Positions 32,218-40,514 of a DNA stretch of 64,000 nt are shown piece by piece (positions within the stretch are counted from its first letter, which is position 1; each line of letters starts with the position of its first letter). The notes below the pieces were generated by a model. It was not told the DNA's origin and searched no databases. It saw nothing but the letters and a program-made list of their open reading frames with translations. Origin of the DNA: Candidatus Avelusimicrobium fimicolum (lineage in GTDB: Bacteria; Elusimicrobiota; Elusimicrobia; Elusimicrobiales; Elusimicrobiaceae); the NCBI GenBank assembly GCA_900541355.1, contig UQJU01000003.1:1-64000 (forward strand). The letters run 5' to 3'. The position numbers and the translations under genes were made by a program.

Positions 32218-33123
32218 ATGGTAAGACAGGCATTAGGTAAAGGTTTAGACGCTTTAATTAAACAAACGCAACAAGTGGTTAATATGCCCACCAACGAGGC
32301 GGCTGTACAAGTGCAGCAAACCCCGGGGATGAGTGTTACGCGCATTGACGTAAACAAAATTGTTCCCAACCGTTTTCAACCGCGCCGCGTATTTAACGAA
32401 GAAAAATTGCAAGAGTTGGCCCAATCTATTAAAGAACACGGCCTGACACAGCCCATTGTAGTTGTCTATGATGCGGGCCTGGATAAATACGAAATTGTAG
32501 TGGGGGAACGCCGCTTCCGCGCTACCCAGTTGGCCGGATTAAAAGAAATTGATGCTATTGTACACAAACACTTGGGCGACCAGGAAATGTGTGCATTGGC
32601 ACTAATTGAAAATATCCAGCGCGAAGATCTAAACCCCATTGAAACGGCCCTCGGCTACCGTAATTTGATGAGTAAATTCTATATTACGCAGACCGATTTG
32701 GCTTCTTATTGCGGTAAATCCAAGGCCGCCATTTCCAATGCGTTGCGCTTGCTGGACTTGGAGCCAGAAATTCAACAGGCCTTACAGGACGGTGCTATTT
32801 CCGAAGGGCACGGACGTGCCTTGTTAATGGTTACGGACCCGGCTAAGCGCGAAATGTTGTTTAAAAAAATGCACCATAGCAAAATGTCGGTCCGCCAAGC
32901 CGAAGATGCCGCCCGCGCTGTAATGTTCCCGGTAAAAAAAGCCGAAAAAGGAGCCAAGCCGGTGGAAGTGGCTTCCTTTGAAAATGATTTGCAATCTGCA
33001 TTAGGTACCAAGGTGGAAGTGAAGTACGGCAAAAATATGAAGAAAGGAACGCTCGTTATTCACTATAATTCCTTAGACGAATTGGACAATATTGCAAGCC
33101 GCCTTAAAACTAAAATGTTATAG
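32218..33123 (+). CDS. parB: Chromosome partitioning protein ParB (Spo0J)
   Basis: ParB binds parS, spreads using CTP and loads SMC. The 301-residue product has the short N-terminal ParA-contact segment (QALGKGLDALI), the ParB/Srx CTPase domain with the arginine-rich GERRFRATQLAG and ENIQREDLNPIE motifs, an HTH (DLASYCGKSKAAISNALRLL), and a C-terminal dimerisation part. GGAGG lies 6 nt before the ATG at 32218; an alternative TTG overlapping parA is less likely. It ends in a strong terminator at 33274. Confidence 0.95.
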   Translation: MVRQALGKGLDALIKQTQQVVNMPTNEAAVQVQQTPGMSVTRIDVNKIVPNRFQPRRVFNEEKLQELAQSIKEHGLTQPIVVVYDAGLDKYEIVVGERRFRATQLAGLKEIDAIVHKHLGDQEMCALALIENIQREDLNPIETALGYRNLMSKFYITQTDLASYCGKSKAAISNALRLLDLEPEIQQALQDGAISEGHGRALLMVTDPAKREMLFKKMHHSKMSVRQAEDAARAVMFPVKKAEKGAKPVEVASFENDLQSALGTKVEVKYGKNMKKGTLVIHYNSLDELDNIASRLKTKML

Positions 33124-33273
33124 TCCTGCGGGTCCTGCGGACGGCGACTCAATACGCTGGGTAATGATTAGTTGAGCCACACTGTTTTTGCAAGGGCGCG
33201 CTCTTATGAACCTATACGCTGTTTGTGAGGCGCAGTTTGGTAAAACAATGTATGGATTAATTCCTTGATGATT

Positions 33274-33305
33274 AGAGCAACACTGTTTAGTGTTGCTCTT
33301 TTTAA
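33274..33305 (+). terminator. Terminator after parB
   Basis: AGAGCAACACT-GTTT-AGTGTTGCTCT followed by TTTTT; a perfect 11-bp stem with a tetraloop, 150 nt after the parB stop. Confidence 0.9.
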
Positions 33306-33334
33306 TTGTCCTTAACGGCTTTTGGCTGTTTGCT

Positions 33335-33421
33335 GTCATCCTGGAAAGTAGTAGTCCAGGATCTGTTGTTATTCGAAAAGAGGAAAACGACAGATACTGG
33401 ACAGCAACCTTCCAGTATGAC
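33335..33421. repeat. REPIN-like inverted pair of palindromic units
   Basis: Two 35-bp arms, 33335-33369 and 33387-33421, are inverted repeats matching at 28 of 35 positions, both ending outward in GTCATNCTGGAA. Each arm is itself a hairpin: ATCCTGGA/TCCAGGAT on the left and ATACTGGA/TCCAGTAT on the right. The stems differ by a compensated C-G to A-T change, as expected of structured REP units. No copy is seen elsewhere in the window. Confidence 0.6.
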
Positions 33422-33455
33422 CTTTTAGATAACAACAATCACTACCCAAGTTGTA

Positions 33456-33528
33456 GATCCTGAAAACCCTGCGGGCCGCCAATTTAGGATGACTTTTGAT
33501 TAATCACGCCGTCATCCAGCAGGGTTTT
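33456..33528. repeat. Second nested inverted repeat, same outer motif
   Basis: AAAACCCTGC (33463-33472) pairs with GCAGGGTTTT (33519-33528); inside, GGATGAC (33487-33493) pairs with GTCATCC (33511-33517). The GTCATCC motif recurs from the element at 33335, so both appear to belong to one repeat family. Confidence 0.55.
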
Positions 33529-33563
33529 GATAGGGTATTGTTAGAAACAGATTTGTTTTGCTA

Positions 33564-33619
33564 AAAAACACTTAAAAAATAAGGATAATTTTAAAAATCA
33601 AGCGTAATAAAGTGTTTTT
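33564..33619. repeat. AT-rich inverted repeat
   Basis: AAAAACACTT (33564-33573) and AAGTGTTTTT (33610-33619), perfect 10-bp arms with a 36-nt AT-rich loop. The gene-free block 33124-33728 contains this, the two elements before it and two terminators; no open frame in it looks like a gene. Confidence 0.45.
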
Positions 33620-33653
33620 GCACAAGGGGTAATACGGATATCCTGCTTTATCA

Positions 33654-33690
33654 AAACAGGGCAACCCATAAAAACCGGATTGCCCTGTAA
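33654..33690 (-). terminator. Terminator of the aminotransferase gene
   Basis: On the reverse strand ACAGGGCAATCC, a loop, then GGTTGCCCTGT and TTTTGAT; the stem is nearly perfect and lies 40 nt after the stop at 33729. Confidence 0.8.
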
Positions 33691-33728
33691 AGTTTCTGGC
33701 GCACACCACGCTAACCTAAAACATTCAT

Positions 33729-34868
33729 TTAGATAGTGGAGTCTTTTTCATAAAAAGCACGAATTGTTTCGCACACGCGGCGCACTTGTTCTTCGGTAAT
33801 TTCCGGGAACATCGGGATAGAGAGGACTTCTTTGGCGGCCTTTTCGGCTTCCGGGTAGTCCTCTGATTTAAAACCACGGTCCTTATAGGCCGGCTGTTTA
33901 TAAAGCGGTACCGGATAATACACCGCGCAACCAATATTGTTAGCCTTTAAATAGGCTTGCAATTCGTCGCGTTTTTCCGCACGGATGGTGTAAACATAGT
34001 AAGATTGTTCATATCCGGCGGGAGGGGTAGGGGGGAGGACCACAGGCACCCCTTCTAATCCTTCGGCATACCAAGCGGCGGCCTTGCGGCGCTTCTCAGT
34101 CCACTCTTCCAAATGCGGCAGTTTTACGCGCAAAATAGCGGCTTGAATTTCGTCCATACGCAAGGTGGACCCTTCCAAATCGTATTCATAGGCCTTGTCT
34201 TTGGCGCGCCCGCTGTGGCGCAGGGAGCGGCACCGGTCGGCAATTTCGTCATCATTGGTGGTCACACAGCCCGCATCTCCGCAGGCACCCAGGTTTTTGC
34301 TCGGGTAAAAACTAAAACAACCCGCATCGCCAATGCCGCCAACTTTCACACCGTCTGCCATAGCCAAATGGGCTTGCGCGCAATCTTCAATTACCTTTAA
34401 ACCGTGTTCATTGGCCAGGTGCATAATTGCGTCCATATCGGCCGGATAACCGTAGAGGTGGACGGGCAAAATGGCTTTTGTTTTTTTGGTGATTTTGCGT
34501 TCCACGTCCTGTACATCCAAATTATAGGTGCGCGGGTCAATATCGGCAAACACAAACTTGGCTCCCGTCAAACTGACAGAGGAGGTCGTGGCAATAAAGG
34601 TAAAAGGGGTGGTAATTACTTCGTCTCCGGGGCCTATTCCGGCGGCGGCCAGAGCAATTTGAATAGCACTTGCGCCGGACGAGCAGGTAATACAATGTTT
34701 CACGCCGATAAGGTCGGCAAATTCTTCTTCAAATTTTTCGGTTTGCGGGCCTAGCAGCCAATGCATAGAGTTTAGGGCTTCCAACGCCGCCGCATTAATT
34801 TCCTGCTTCAAACTGTCGTGCTGTTCTTTTAAATTAAACAGCGGAATCGGTTTCATTTCTTCCGTCAT
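33729..34868 (-). CDS. DegT/DnrJ/EryC1-family PLP-dependent sugar aminotransferase
   Basis: Enzymes of this family transaminate nucleotide-linked keto sugars for surface glycans. The 379-residue product has the family layout: [31 protein letters not shown] in the N-terminal part, [10 protein letters not shown], the PLP Lys in [14 protein letters not shown], and [18 protein letters not shown]. The start at 34868 has AGGAGA about 11 nt upstream; a second ATG four codons later is possible. No sugar dehydratase or acetyltransferase is adjacent, so the sugar substrate is unknown. Confidence 0.88.
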   Translation of the reverse strand: MTEEMKPIPLFNLKEQHDSLKQEINAAALEALNSMHWLLGPQTEKFEEEFADLIGVKHCITCSSGASAIQIALAAAGIGPGDEVITTPFTFIATTSSVSLTGAKFVFADIDPRTYNLDVQDVERKITKKTKAILPVHLYGYPADMDAIMHLANEHGLKVIEDCAQAHLAMADGVKVGGIGDAGCFSFYPSKNLGACGDAGCVTTNDDEIADRCRSLRHSGRAKDKAYEYDLEGSTLRMDEIQAAILRVKLPHLEEWTEKRRKAAAWYAEGLEGVPVVLPPTPPAGYEQSYYVYTIRAEKRDELQAYLKANNIGCAVYYPVPLYKQPAYKDRGFKSEDYPEAEKAAKEVLSIPMFPEITEEQVRRVCETIRAFYEKDSTI

Positions 34869-34886
34869 AAATTAACGTATCTCCTG

Positions 34887-35516
34887 TTATTTATATAAAC
34901 TATACACTTCGGGCATTTCCAGAAGGTCTTTGGTAATATTTTGAAAGTCGTGCCCGGTAAAAGTGGCTACTAAACTAACGTAAAAACGGTTATCCTGTTT
35001 GGTAACCTCATTTTTTAAGATAGTTACTTGGTGCGCTTCAATTTTTTTGATAATTTGGTTTACGGTGTCCCAAGTGGGGTCGCATACAATGTAAACGGTA
35101 TCGTAATGTTTAACAAGTTCCACCAGTTTAAGCGTTTTACGCACGCCCAGTTGCACCAGCAAAATGGATACCGCCGAAAGGGACGCCCAAAAATACTGTC
35201 CGTATCCTACCGCCATACCGATAGCGGCTACCAACCAAACGCCTGCGGCGGTGGTTAAGCCGGAAATTTTGTTGCCGTCGCGCCAAATGGAACCTGCACC
35301 CAAAAAACCCACGCCTGTTACCACTTGTGCGGCAATACGGCCGGGGTCTCCGCCCTGTTGGCCCATATATTCGGATAAAATCGTAAACAGCATTGCGCCC
35401 AGACAGATGAGGCAGTTAGTGGCGAAGCCGGCTGGCTTATCGTGATATTGGCGTTCCATACCCAACACGCCGCCCAAGATAAGGGATAAAAATACCTTTA
35501 TAAAAATATCGTCCAT
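34887..35516 (-). CDS. MgtC/SapB-family membrane protein
   Basis: The 209-residue product opens with the MgtC signature region (LILGGVLGMERQYHDKPAGFATNCLICLGAMLFTIL) and GRIAAQVVTGVGFLGAGSIW, with about five membrane helices in the first 135 residues and a soluble ACT-like C-terminal domain (YDTVYIVCDPTWDTVNQIIK). MgtC-like proteins influence Mg2+ homeostasis and the F1Fo ATPase in pathogens; the role here is unknown. The ATG at 35516 (MDDIFIKV) is preferred over an upstream one because a TATGAT ends 6 nt before it. The aminotransferase gene follows after 18 nt. Confidence 0.85.
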   Translation of the reverse strand: MDDIFIKVFLSLILGGVLGMERQYHDKPAGFATNCLICLGAMLFTILSEYMGQQGGDPGRIAAQVVTGVGFLGAGSIWRDGNKISGLTTAAGVWLVAAIGMAVGYGQYFWASLSAVSILLVQLGVRKTLKLVELVKHYDTVYIVCDPTWDTVNQIIKKIEAHQVTILKNEVTKQDNRFYVSLVATFTGHDFQNITKDLLEMPEVYSLYK

Positions 35517-35522
35517 ATTCTT

Positions 35523-35528
35523 ATCATA
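35523..35528 (-). promoter_or_regulatory. -10 box placed for a leaderless mgtC-like transcript
   Basis: TATGAT on the reverse strand ends 6 nt before the ATG at 35516; no Shine-Dalgarno is present. Confidence 0.55.
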
Positions 35529-35566
35529 CAATACCCGGGGTAAAAAAGTAAATAACCCGGGCATAA

Positions 35567-35604
35567 ATAAAAAACCCCGCCGTGTTGCGCGGCGGGGTTT
35601 TGCA
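35567..35604 (-). terminator. Terminator of the outer-membrane barrel gene
   Basis: AAAACCCCGCCG-loop-CGGCGGGGTTTT, 10 nt after the stop at 35614; symmetric and possibly bidirectional. Confidence 0.88.
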
Positions 35605-35613
35605 ATAAAACTA

Positions 35614-36252
35614 TTAGAAGCGCCAACCCAATTTGAGCATTATGTTTGAATAGTGGATACGGCTTTTGCCAAAGGCATTTTTAAAGTCGCTGGCGGCTTC
35701 TACTAAATAGTAACGGCCTTCCACACCAAAGATGGTGGAATCGTCAATATCAAATTCCAAACCAACACCTATCATTTGCGCCAAGTCGGTGCTGTTGGTG
35801 GTTAAGTGGGAACCGTCGTCAAATTTTTGGCGGGCAAACATATGGCCCACACCGATACCGAAAGGAACATACAAGCGGGTGGCTTGGGTGGGGAAGAAAT
35901 TTACGCGCCCGGTAACAAGCCCGGTAGCAATACCTGTGCGATAGTAGGATTCTTTCCCGCCGGAAATAAAAGTATCGCCGTCGCCCAGTTGGGCATAGTT
36001 AGCATCTAAACCCAAAGAAAAGACAGGCACCAAGTTGCGGGTAAAACCGATACCGGCGGTCCACCCGGTGGTACCGAGGTCCACTTCCTGTCCGTGGTGG
36101 GACCAAGTGTTTTGGGGTAATACCATACCGCCGTAAAATTCTACGCGGGTGGTATTTTGGCGCAAACCATATTCTTGCAAGCCGTAATAGTCCTGCGCAA
36201 ATACCACAGGGGCGGCTACGAATAAGGCGCATAATAAAAGCAGTTTTTTCAT
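35614..36252 (-). CDS. Outer-membrane beta-barrel protein
   Basis: The 212-residue product has a signal peptide (MKKLLLLCALFVAAPVVFAQ, cleavage after A-Q/D-like site) and alternating beta strands (WTAGIGFTRNLVPVFSLGLDANY, TGLVTGRVNFFP, RLYVPFGIGVGHMF, MIGVGLEFDID, TIFGVEGRYYLVEA) ending in NIMLKLGWRF, with the C-terminal Phe used by the BAM machinery. An eight-strand OmpA/OmpW-like barrel is likely. AGGAGA lies 4 nt before the ATG. Function is unknown; a second, unrelated-looking barrel is encoded at 40515. Confidence 0.85.
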   Translation of the reverse strand: MKKLLLLCALFVAAPVVFAQDYYGLQEYGLRQNTTRVEFYGGMVLPQNTWSHHGQEVDLGTTGWTAGIGFTRNLVPVFSLGLDANYAQLGDGDTFISGGKESYYRTGIATGLVTGRVNFFPTQATRLYVPFGIGVGHMFARQKFDDGSHLTTNSTDLAQMIGVGLEFDIDDSTIFGVEGRYYLVEAASDFKNAFGKSRIHYSNIMLKLGWRF

Positions 36253-36294
36253 AAGTCTCCTTACTGAATATAAGATAAGTATATTGTAAAAATT

Positions 36295-36891
36295 TTATAA
36301 TCCTTTTACAATGTGAATTTGATTTTTTACAGTAGTAAAAGTCCCATCGGTATTGTCTTGCACTACTTTATCCCATTGGCCGCGGGCGCGCAAAATTTGC
36401 TCTGCAATGTCGCGCACCGCCGCATCTCCTCCGTGTCGGGGGGAAGTGTAAAGGGCTAAATTTTTAGCCTCCGGTACGCTGTTGGCTACCGCAAGCGGCA
36501 AGCCTACGCGCGACATCATCCCCAGGTCAATGAGGTCGTCCCCAATAAAGGCGGTTTCTTCGGGTTTGATGTTAAAATGCTCCTGTAAATAAACAAGCGC
36601 TTTATGCTTTACAGGCGTGTTGTAAAAGAGGTATTTCATCCCCAGCAGTTTTGCCCACCAAGCCAAGGTGTCGCTGGACCCGCGGGAAACAATACCCGTT
36701 TCCACGCCGCAGTAGGTTAAATACATAAGGCCCATGCCGTCTAACGATTCAAAATGTTTGATTTCGCGCGTAACGCCGTCTTCGCCTGTAAAAAAACTTA
36801 ACTGGCTGTTCGTCATTACGCCGTCCACATCTGTAAGCAGCAGTTTTAATTTCTTTGCTTTTTGTATGAAAAGGGGGGATAATTCGTTCAT
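36295..36891 (-). CDS. kdsC: 3-deoxy-D-manno-octulosonate 8-phosphate phosphatase
   Basis: KdsC dephosphorylates Kdo-8-phosphate in Kdo synthesis for LPS. The 198-residue HAD-family product has motif I LLLTDVDGVMTNSQ (nucleophile Asp21, acid Asp23), FIGDDLIDLGMM as motif IV, and the KdsC tail VGLPLAVANSVPEAKNLALY then TSPRHGGDAAVRDIAE. The small-cap, tetrameric KdsC type fits its length. The ATG at 36891 is chosen because it starts the fold and has TATAAT 6 nt upstream; a longer in-frame start would overlap the divergent promoter. It is divergent from the CsgG-like lipoprotein. Confidence 0.9.
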   Translation of the reverse strand: MNELSPLFIQKAKKLKLLLTDVDGVMTNSQLSFFTGEDGVTREIKHFESLDGMGLMYLTYCGVETGIVSRGSSDTLAWWAKLLGMKYLFYNTPVKHKALVYLQEHFNIKPEETAFIGDDLIDLGMMSRVGLPLAVANSVPEAKNLALYTSPRHGGDAAVRDIAEQILRARGQWDKVVQDNTDGTFTTVKNQIHIVKGL

Positions 36892-36897
36892 ATCATT

Positions 36898-36903
36898 ATT
36901 ATA
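36898..36903 (-). promoter_or_regulatory. -10 box placed for a leaderless kdsC transcript
   Basis: Perfect TATAAT on the reverse strand, ending 6 nt before the kdsC ATG at 36891. It faces away from an equally placed TATAAT at 36927, with 23 nt between the two. Confidence 0.7.
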
Positions 36904-36926
36904 CCTTTTCGTGGGGCTAAAAATTA

Positions 36927-36932
36927 TATAAT
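36927..36932 (+). promoter_or_regulatory. -10 box placed for a leaderless lipoprotein transcript
   Basis: Perfect TATAAT ending 6 nt before the ATG at 36939; no ribosome site. Each -35 region in this divergent pair would overlap the other unit's promoter. Confidence 0.7.
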
Positions 36933-36938
36933 ACATTT

Positions 36939-37619
36939 ATGAGAAAGTTCTTAATTCTGGCGCTGGCAACTTGTTTGATTGCTTGCGGCTGTACGCCCAA
37001 AACGGTTATCAGCAAAACATATGATTTTAACCAAATGGACCGTATCGGTGTAATGGCATTTACAAATGCGCGGCCTGCTTTGCAGGGCGTGGAAAATCTG
37101 TTTGCCAAATATTTAATCAGTGCCGGATTTAAGGTAGTAGAGCGCGCCCAACTGGAAAGCGTTTTAAAAGAACATAATATTTCGGTGTCTGGATATTTGT
37201 CGCCCGAAACTACGCGCGAGATAGGCAAGATTTTAGGTGTAGATGTATTGCTTATCGGCGAGGTGAGTTCCTATTCACCCGCCCGCACGGAATTAACGCT
37301 TACCAGCACCCGCCGCACGGAATCCCGCCCGGTTTACAAGCAAGACGTAATGCAACTGCCCGACGGAACATATGTGGGCTATACGCGCAACGTGGGTACG
37401 CAATATACACACTCGGCGGAAGTCCGCCCGACGGAATATACCATCAATGCGCGGGTGGGCATTATTGCCAAACTGGTAGATGTGGAAACGGCTGAAATTG
37501 TATGGATTGGCTCGGCTGATGAAACCGGTTCCAGCGCGTTGGACGCGGCCGATTATATCGCGCGCGGACTCGTCAAAAGTTTCAGCAAGGAACTGGCCAA
37601 AATACAGGAGGCCAAATGA
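36939..37619 (+). CDS. CsgG/LpoB-like lipoprotein
   Basis: The 226-residue product begins MRKFLILALATCLIACGCTP with a lipobox (LIAC or ACGC). The mature part follows the CsgG/HfaB/LpoB fold: DRIGVMAFTNARPALQGVEN, LFAKYLISAGFKVVERAQLE, then IGKILGVDVLLIGEVSSYSP and a later INARVGIIAKLVDVETAEIV segment. Family members act as curli secretion pores or as periplasmic regulators; no curli genes are adjacent, so the role here is open. It leads an operon with a small membrane protein, serS and a TPR protein; the next ATG overlaps its stop (ATGA). Confidence 0.8.
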   Translation: MRKFLILALATCLIACGCTPKTVISKTYDFNQMDRIGVMAFTNARPALQGVENLFAKYLISAGFKVVERAQLESVLKEHNISVSGYLSPETTREIGKILGVDVLLIGEVSSYSPARTELTLTSTRRTESRPVYKQDVMQLPDGTYVGYTRNVGTQYTHSAEVRPTEYTINARVGIIAKLVDVETAEIVWIGSADETGSSALDAADYIARGLVKSFSKELAKIQEAK

Positions 37620-37870
37620 CCCGCGTTTCTCATCCGTCTTTGGCGGAACAATCGGCTGTTTGGTTGTTAAAAGCGTTTTTTATGGGTGTGAAAACGCTGT
37701 TCGTTTTAGCGGCGCTTACGGTGGGCGCCTTGGTGGCTGGGCAAAGTTCCGTCGCTCCTGTCAGCGTGCATTTATTGACTTCCTATGGAATGGAATATGC
37801 CGTTGCCACTTTTAAACCGTACCGTCATTGGTTCCCGGAACCATATTTAATAGAGTTAGAAACTAAATAA
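37616..37870 (+). CDS. Small single-span membrane protein of unknown function
   Basis: The 84-residue product has one hydrophobic segment (about residues 25-42, GVKTLFVLAALTVGALVAG) between a short N-terminus and a tail ending PYRHWFPEPYLIELETK. Its ATG overlaps the stop of the CsgG-like gene (ATGA), and serS follows 10 nt later, so it is cotranslated with its neighbour. This coupling suggests a partner of the lipoprotein. I do not recognise the family. Confidence 0.65.
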   Translation: MTRVSHPSLAEQSAVWLLKAFFMGVKTLFVLAALTVGALVAGQSSVAPVSVHLLTSYGMEYAVATFKPYRHWFPEPYLIELETK

Positions 37871-37880
37871 GAGGACTTAT

Positions 37881-39170
37881 ATGTTAGACATTAAATATAT
37901 CGTTGCTCATCCTGATGAAGTAAAAAAACGTCTGTCGTTGCGCAAACCGGAACTGGCCGCGCAAATTGACGGCGTACTGACCAAATATTCTGTTTACAAA
38001 ACCGTTTTAGCCCGCGTGGAAGAACTGCGCGCCAAACGCAACGAAATGTCTAAATCTATCGGCAAGATTAAAAAGGAACAGGGCGACGAAGCCGCCAAAG
38101 AAGCAATGTCCGAAGTGGGCAAGTTAAAGGAAGAAATGGCCGTCAAAGAAGCCGAGTTGGACCCTTTAAAAAAGGAAATTAACGACTTGCTTTTAAGTAT
38201 CCCGAACTTACCGAACGAAAAAATCCCGGTGGGTGTGAGTGATGCGGATAACCCGGAATATTTGCCCTGCACAATTCCACTGCCTAAATTTGATTTTAAA
38301 CCGTTGGACCACCAGTCGGTAGGGGAAAAATTGGGTATTTTAGATTTTGAAGCCGCCGCCGCCTTATCCGGCAGCCGCTTTGCTTTGTTTAAGGGAGACG
38401 GTGCCCGCTTGGAACGCGCAATTATTGCGTTTATGCTGGATATGCACGCCAAAAAAGGCTATACCGAAATTTTGCCCCCGGTGGTAGTAAACGAGGATAT
38501 TCTGATTGGTACGGGCCAGTTGCCCAAATTCCGCGAAGATATGTATGAACTGGTGGGCGAACCGAAACAGTTTTTGATTTCTACCGCCGAAATTCCGCTT
38601 ACGAACTTGAACCGCATCCGCGTGATTCCGGAAGCAGAACTGCCGGTGAAATTGACGGCATACTCTCCGTGTTTCCGCAAGGAATCCGGCACCTATGGTA
38701 AAGACACCCGCGGCTTAATCCGCAACCACCAATTTGATAAAGTGGAACTCGTAATGCTTTCCCACCCGGAACACTCTTACCAAATGTTGGAGATTATGGT
38801 TTCCGATGCGCAAGAAGTGCTTAAAGAATTGGGCCTGCCCTATCACGTGGTGGAACTGTGCAGCGGGGACATTGGCTTCTCTTCCGCCAAGACGTACGAT
38901 ATTGAAGTTTGGATGCCGAGCGAAAATCGCTTCCGCGAGATTTCCTCCTGTTCCAACTGTTTGGATTTCCAGGCCCGCCGTATGGGGTTGCGCTTTAAAA
39001 ACGCCCAAGGCAAACAGGAATATGTCCACACTCTTAACGGCAGCGGTTTGGCCGTAGGCCGCACCTTTGCCGCTATTTTGGAAAATTTCCAACAGGCCGA
39101 CGGCTCTGTGATTATTCCGCAAGCCCTGCGCCCTTACTTCGGCAAAGATAAGATTGAGGCCAAGAAGTAA
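37881..39170 (+). CDS. serS: Seryl-tRNA synthetase
   Basis: SerS charges tRNA-Ser (and tRNA-Sec where present). The 429-residue class II enzyme shows the N-terminal antiparallel coiled-coil arm (about residues 30-100), motif 2 (SPCFRKESGTYGKDTRGLIRNHQFDKVE) and motif 3 (NGSGLAVGRTFAAILENFQQ). Length is standard. AGAGGA precedes the ATG. Its stop overlaps the start of the following TPR gene by one base (TAATG). Confidence 0.97.
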   Translation: MLDIKYIVAHPDEVKKRLSLRKPELAAQIDGVLTKYSVYKTVLARVEELRAKRNEMSKSIGKIKKEQGDEAAKEAMSEVGKLKEEMAVKEAELDPLKKEINDLLLSIPNLPNEKIPVGVSDADNPEYLPCTIPLPKFDFKPLDHQSVGEKLGILDFEAAAALSGSRFALFKGDGARLERAIIAFMLDMHAKKGYTEILPPVVVNEDILIGTGQLPKFREDMYELVGEPKQFLISTAEIPLTNLNRIRVIPEAELPVKLTAYSPCFRKESGTYGKDTRGLIRNHQFDKVELVMLSHPEHSYQMLEIMVSDAQEVLKELGLPYHVVELCSGDIGFSSAKTYDIEVWMPSENRFREISSCSNCLDFQARRMGLRFKNAQGKQEYVHTLNGSGLAVGRTFAAILENFQQADGSVIIPQALRPYFGKDKIEAKK

Positions 39171-40363
39171 TGAAGAAGTTTTTGCATTTACTGGCGGCGG
39201 TATGCCTTTTGGCGTCCGCCGCCGTTTCGTCCCAGGCGGAAATTACGCTCCCGCCGGACGTAATGGCCTATGCCACGGAAGGGATTAACGGCGTATATAG
39301 TTTAGATTTTGACACCGCAGATAAAAATATCCAAAAAGTATTTGCCGAATACCCCGACCACCCCTTTGCCCACTTTGGCAACGCAATGATTGCTTGGAGC
39401 CGCTACGAATATGAATACGAACTGAGCGACGATAAACAGCGCAAGGTGTTTGAGCAAATTTTGGATGATTCTATCAGCGGTATTAAACGCTGGATTAAAA
39501 AGAACCCGGACGATTCCAACGCTTATATGGGTATCGGTGCGCTATATGGTTTGCGTGCCATGTTTACAATGCGCAACCGCAGTTGGATTACCGCCTATTT
39601 CAGCGGCAGAAAGGCAATTAAAAATTTGGAAAAATCGCTGGAAATAGACCCGACTTATTATGATGCCTATTTCGGTCTGGGTATTTATCAGTATTACGCA
39701 GGAACGCTTCCTTCCGTAATTAAAATATTGGCGAAAATTGTCGCCATTAAAGGCAACCCGGACGAAGGGGTCAAGCAACTCAATTTAGCGCGCGAAAAAG
39801 CACACTTCACGTCAGACAGTGCCAAACTGATTTTAATTGAAATTCAAAACACGCGGGGCAGTAAATATTATGCTCCGGAAAAATCGTTGCAGTACATCCG
39901 CGATTTGCGTGCCAAATATCCCAAAAATCCGCTCATGCACTATGTGGAAATTATCTGCCTGTACGAAACGGGGCATTATAAAGAAGTAACCGAACAGGCT
40001 GAAAAGTTTTTATCCCTGATTGGCAAAGACCCGTTCTATAAGGATATTTACATTTCCCGCGCTTATACCGCATTGGGCACTTCCCAAATGGCGCAAGGCC
40101 ATTTTGAAGAAGCCAAAACCTTGTTTGAGCAAGGCCATCAGGCGCTTGAAAAGCAAGAGCCTAGCCGCTGGGGGGTGTGGAACGAATTTAGATTAGGCGA
40201 AGTATATGATATCTTGGGCGAGCGCGAAAAAGCAAAAAAGCAGTATCAGTATGTTCTTTCGTTCAAAGACAAATGGGGCTTTGATGATGCCGCCAAGGCT
40301 CTCTTAAAAACGCCGTACAGCGTGCCGGAAGGCGGAAATGTAGGCCCGTTACCCCCGTTATAA
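39170..40363 (+). CDS. Exported TPR-repeat protein
   Basis: The 397-residue product has a signal peptide (MKKFLHLLAAVCLLASAAVSSQA) and tetratricopeptide-like helical pairs, for example around FDTADKNIQKVFAEYPDHPFAHFGNA, AIKNLEKSLEIDPTYYDAYFGLGIYQYYAG and HFEEAKTLFEQGHQALE. It should be periplasmic or outer-membrane associated and act in protein-protein contacts. Its ATG overlaps the serS stop (TAATG). A terminator follows at 40386. No enzymatic motif is visible. Confidence 0.78.
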   Translation: MKKFLHLLAAVCLLASAAVSSQAEITLPPDVMAYATEGINGVYSLDFDTADKNIQKVFAEYPDHPFAHFGNAMIAWSRYEYEYELSDDKQRKVFEQILDDSISGIKRWIKKNPDDSNAYMGIGALYGLRAMFTMRNRSWITAYFSGRKAIKNLEKSLEIDPTYYDAYFGLGIYQYYAGTLPSVIKILAKIVAIKGNPDEGVKQLNLAREKAHFTSDSAKLILIEIQNTRGSKYYAPEKSLQYIRDLRAKYPKNPLMHYVEIICLYETGHYKEVTEQAEKFLSLIGKDPFYKDIYISRAYTALGTSQMAQGHFEEAKTLFEQGHQALEKQEPSRWGVWNEFRLGEVYDILGEREKAKKQYQYVLSFKDKWGFDDAAKALLKTPYSVPEGGNVGPLPPL

Positions 40364-40385
40364 AATGTTTGGTTAAAAGTTTTTT

Positions 40386-40409
40386 AGCCGCCCGGAAGGG
40401 CGGCTTTTT
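40386..40409 (+). terminator. Terminator of the lipoprotein-serS-TPR operon
   Basis: AGCCGCCC-GGAA-GGGCGGCT then TTTT, 23 nt after the stop. Confidence 0.92.
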
Positions 40410-40514
40410 GTTGTTATGAAAAGTATTCCTTTTGGCTTGCTGTAATAATCCAAATGTGTTGTACTCTACTTATGTCAGGTTTCCCGCTTGACTAATCAAA
40501 CAAGGAGAAATCAA

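Noticed and set aside
33118..33438. 106-codon reverse frame in the block after parB
   Set aside because: It runs across the parB terminator and the palindromic repeats; composition is not protein-like.
33124..33728. CRISPR array in the repeat-rich block after parB
   Set aside because: The repeats are inverted, of different sequence and unevenly spaced; there is no regular direct repeat-spacer pattern and no cas gene.
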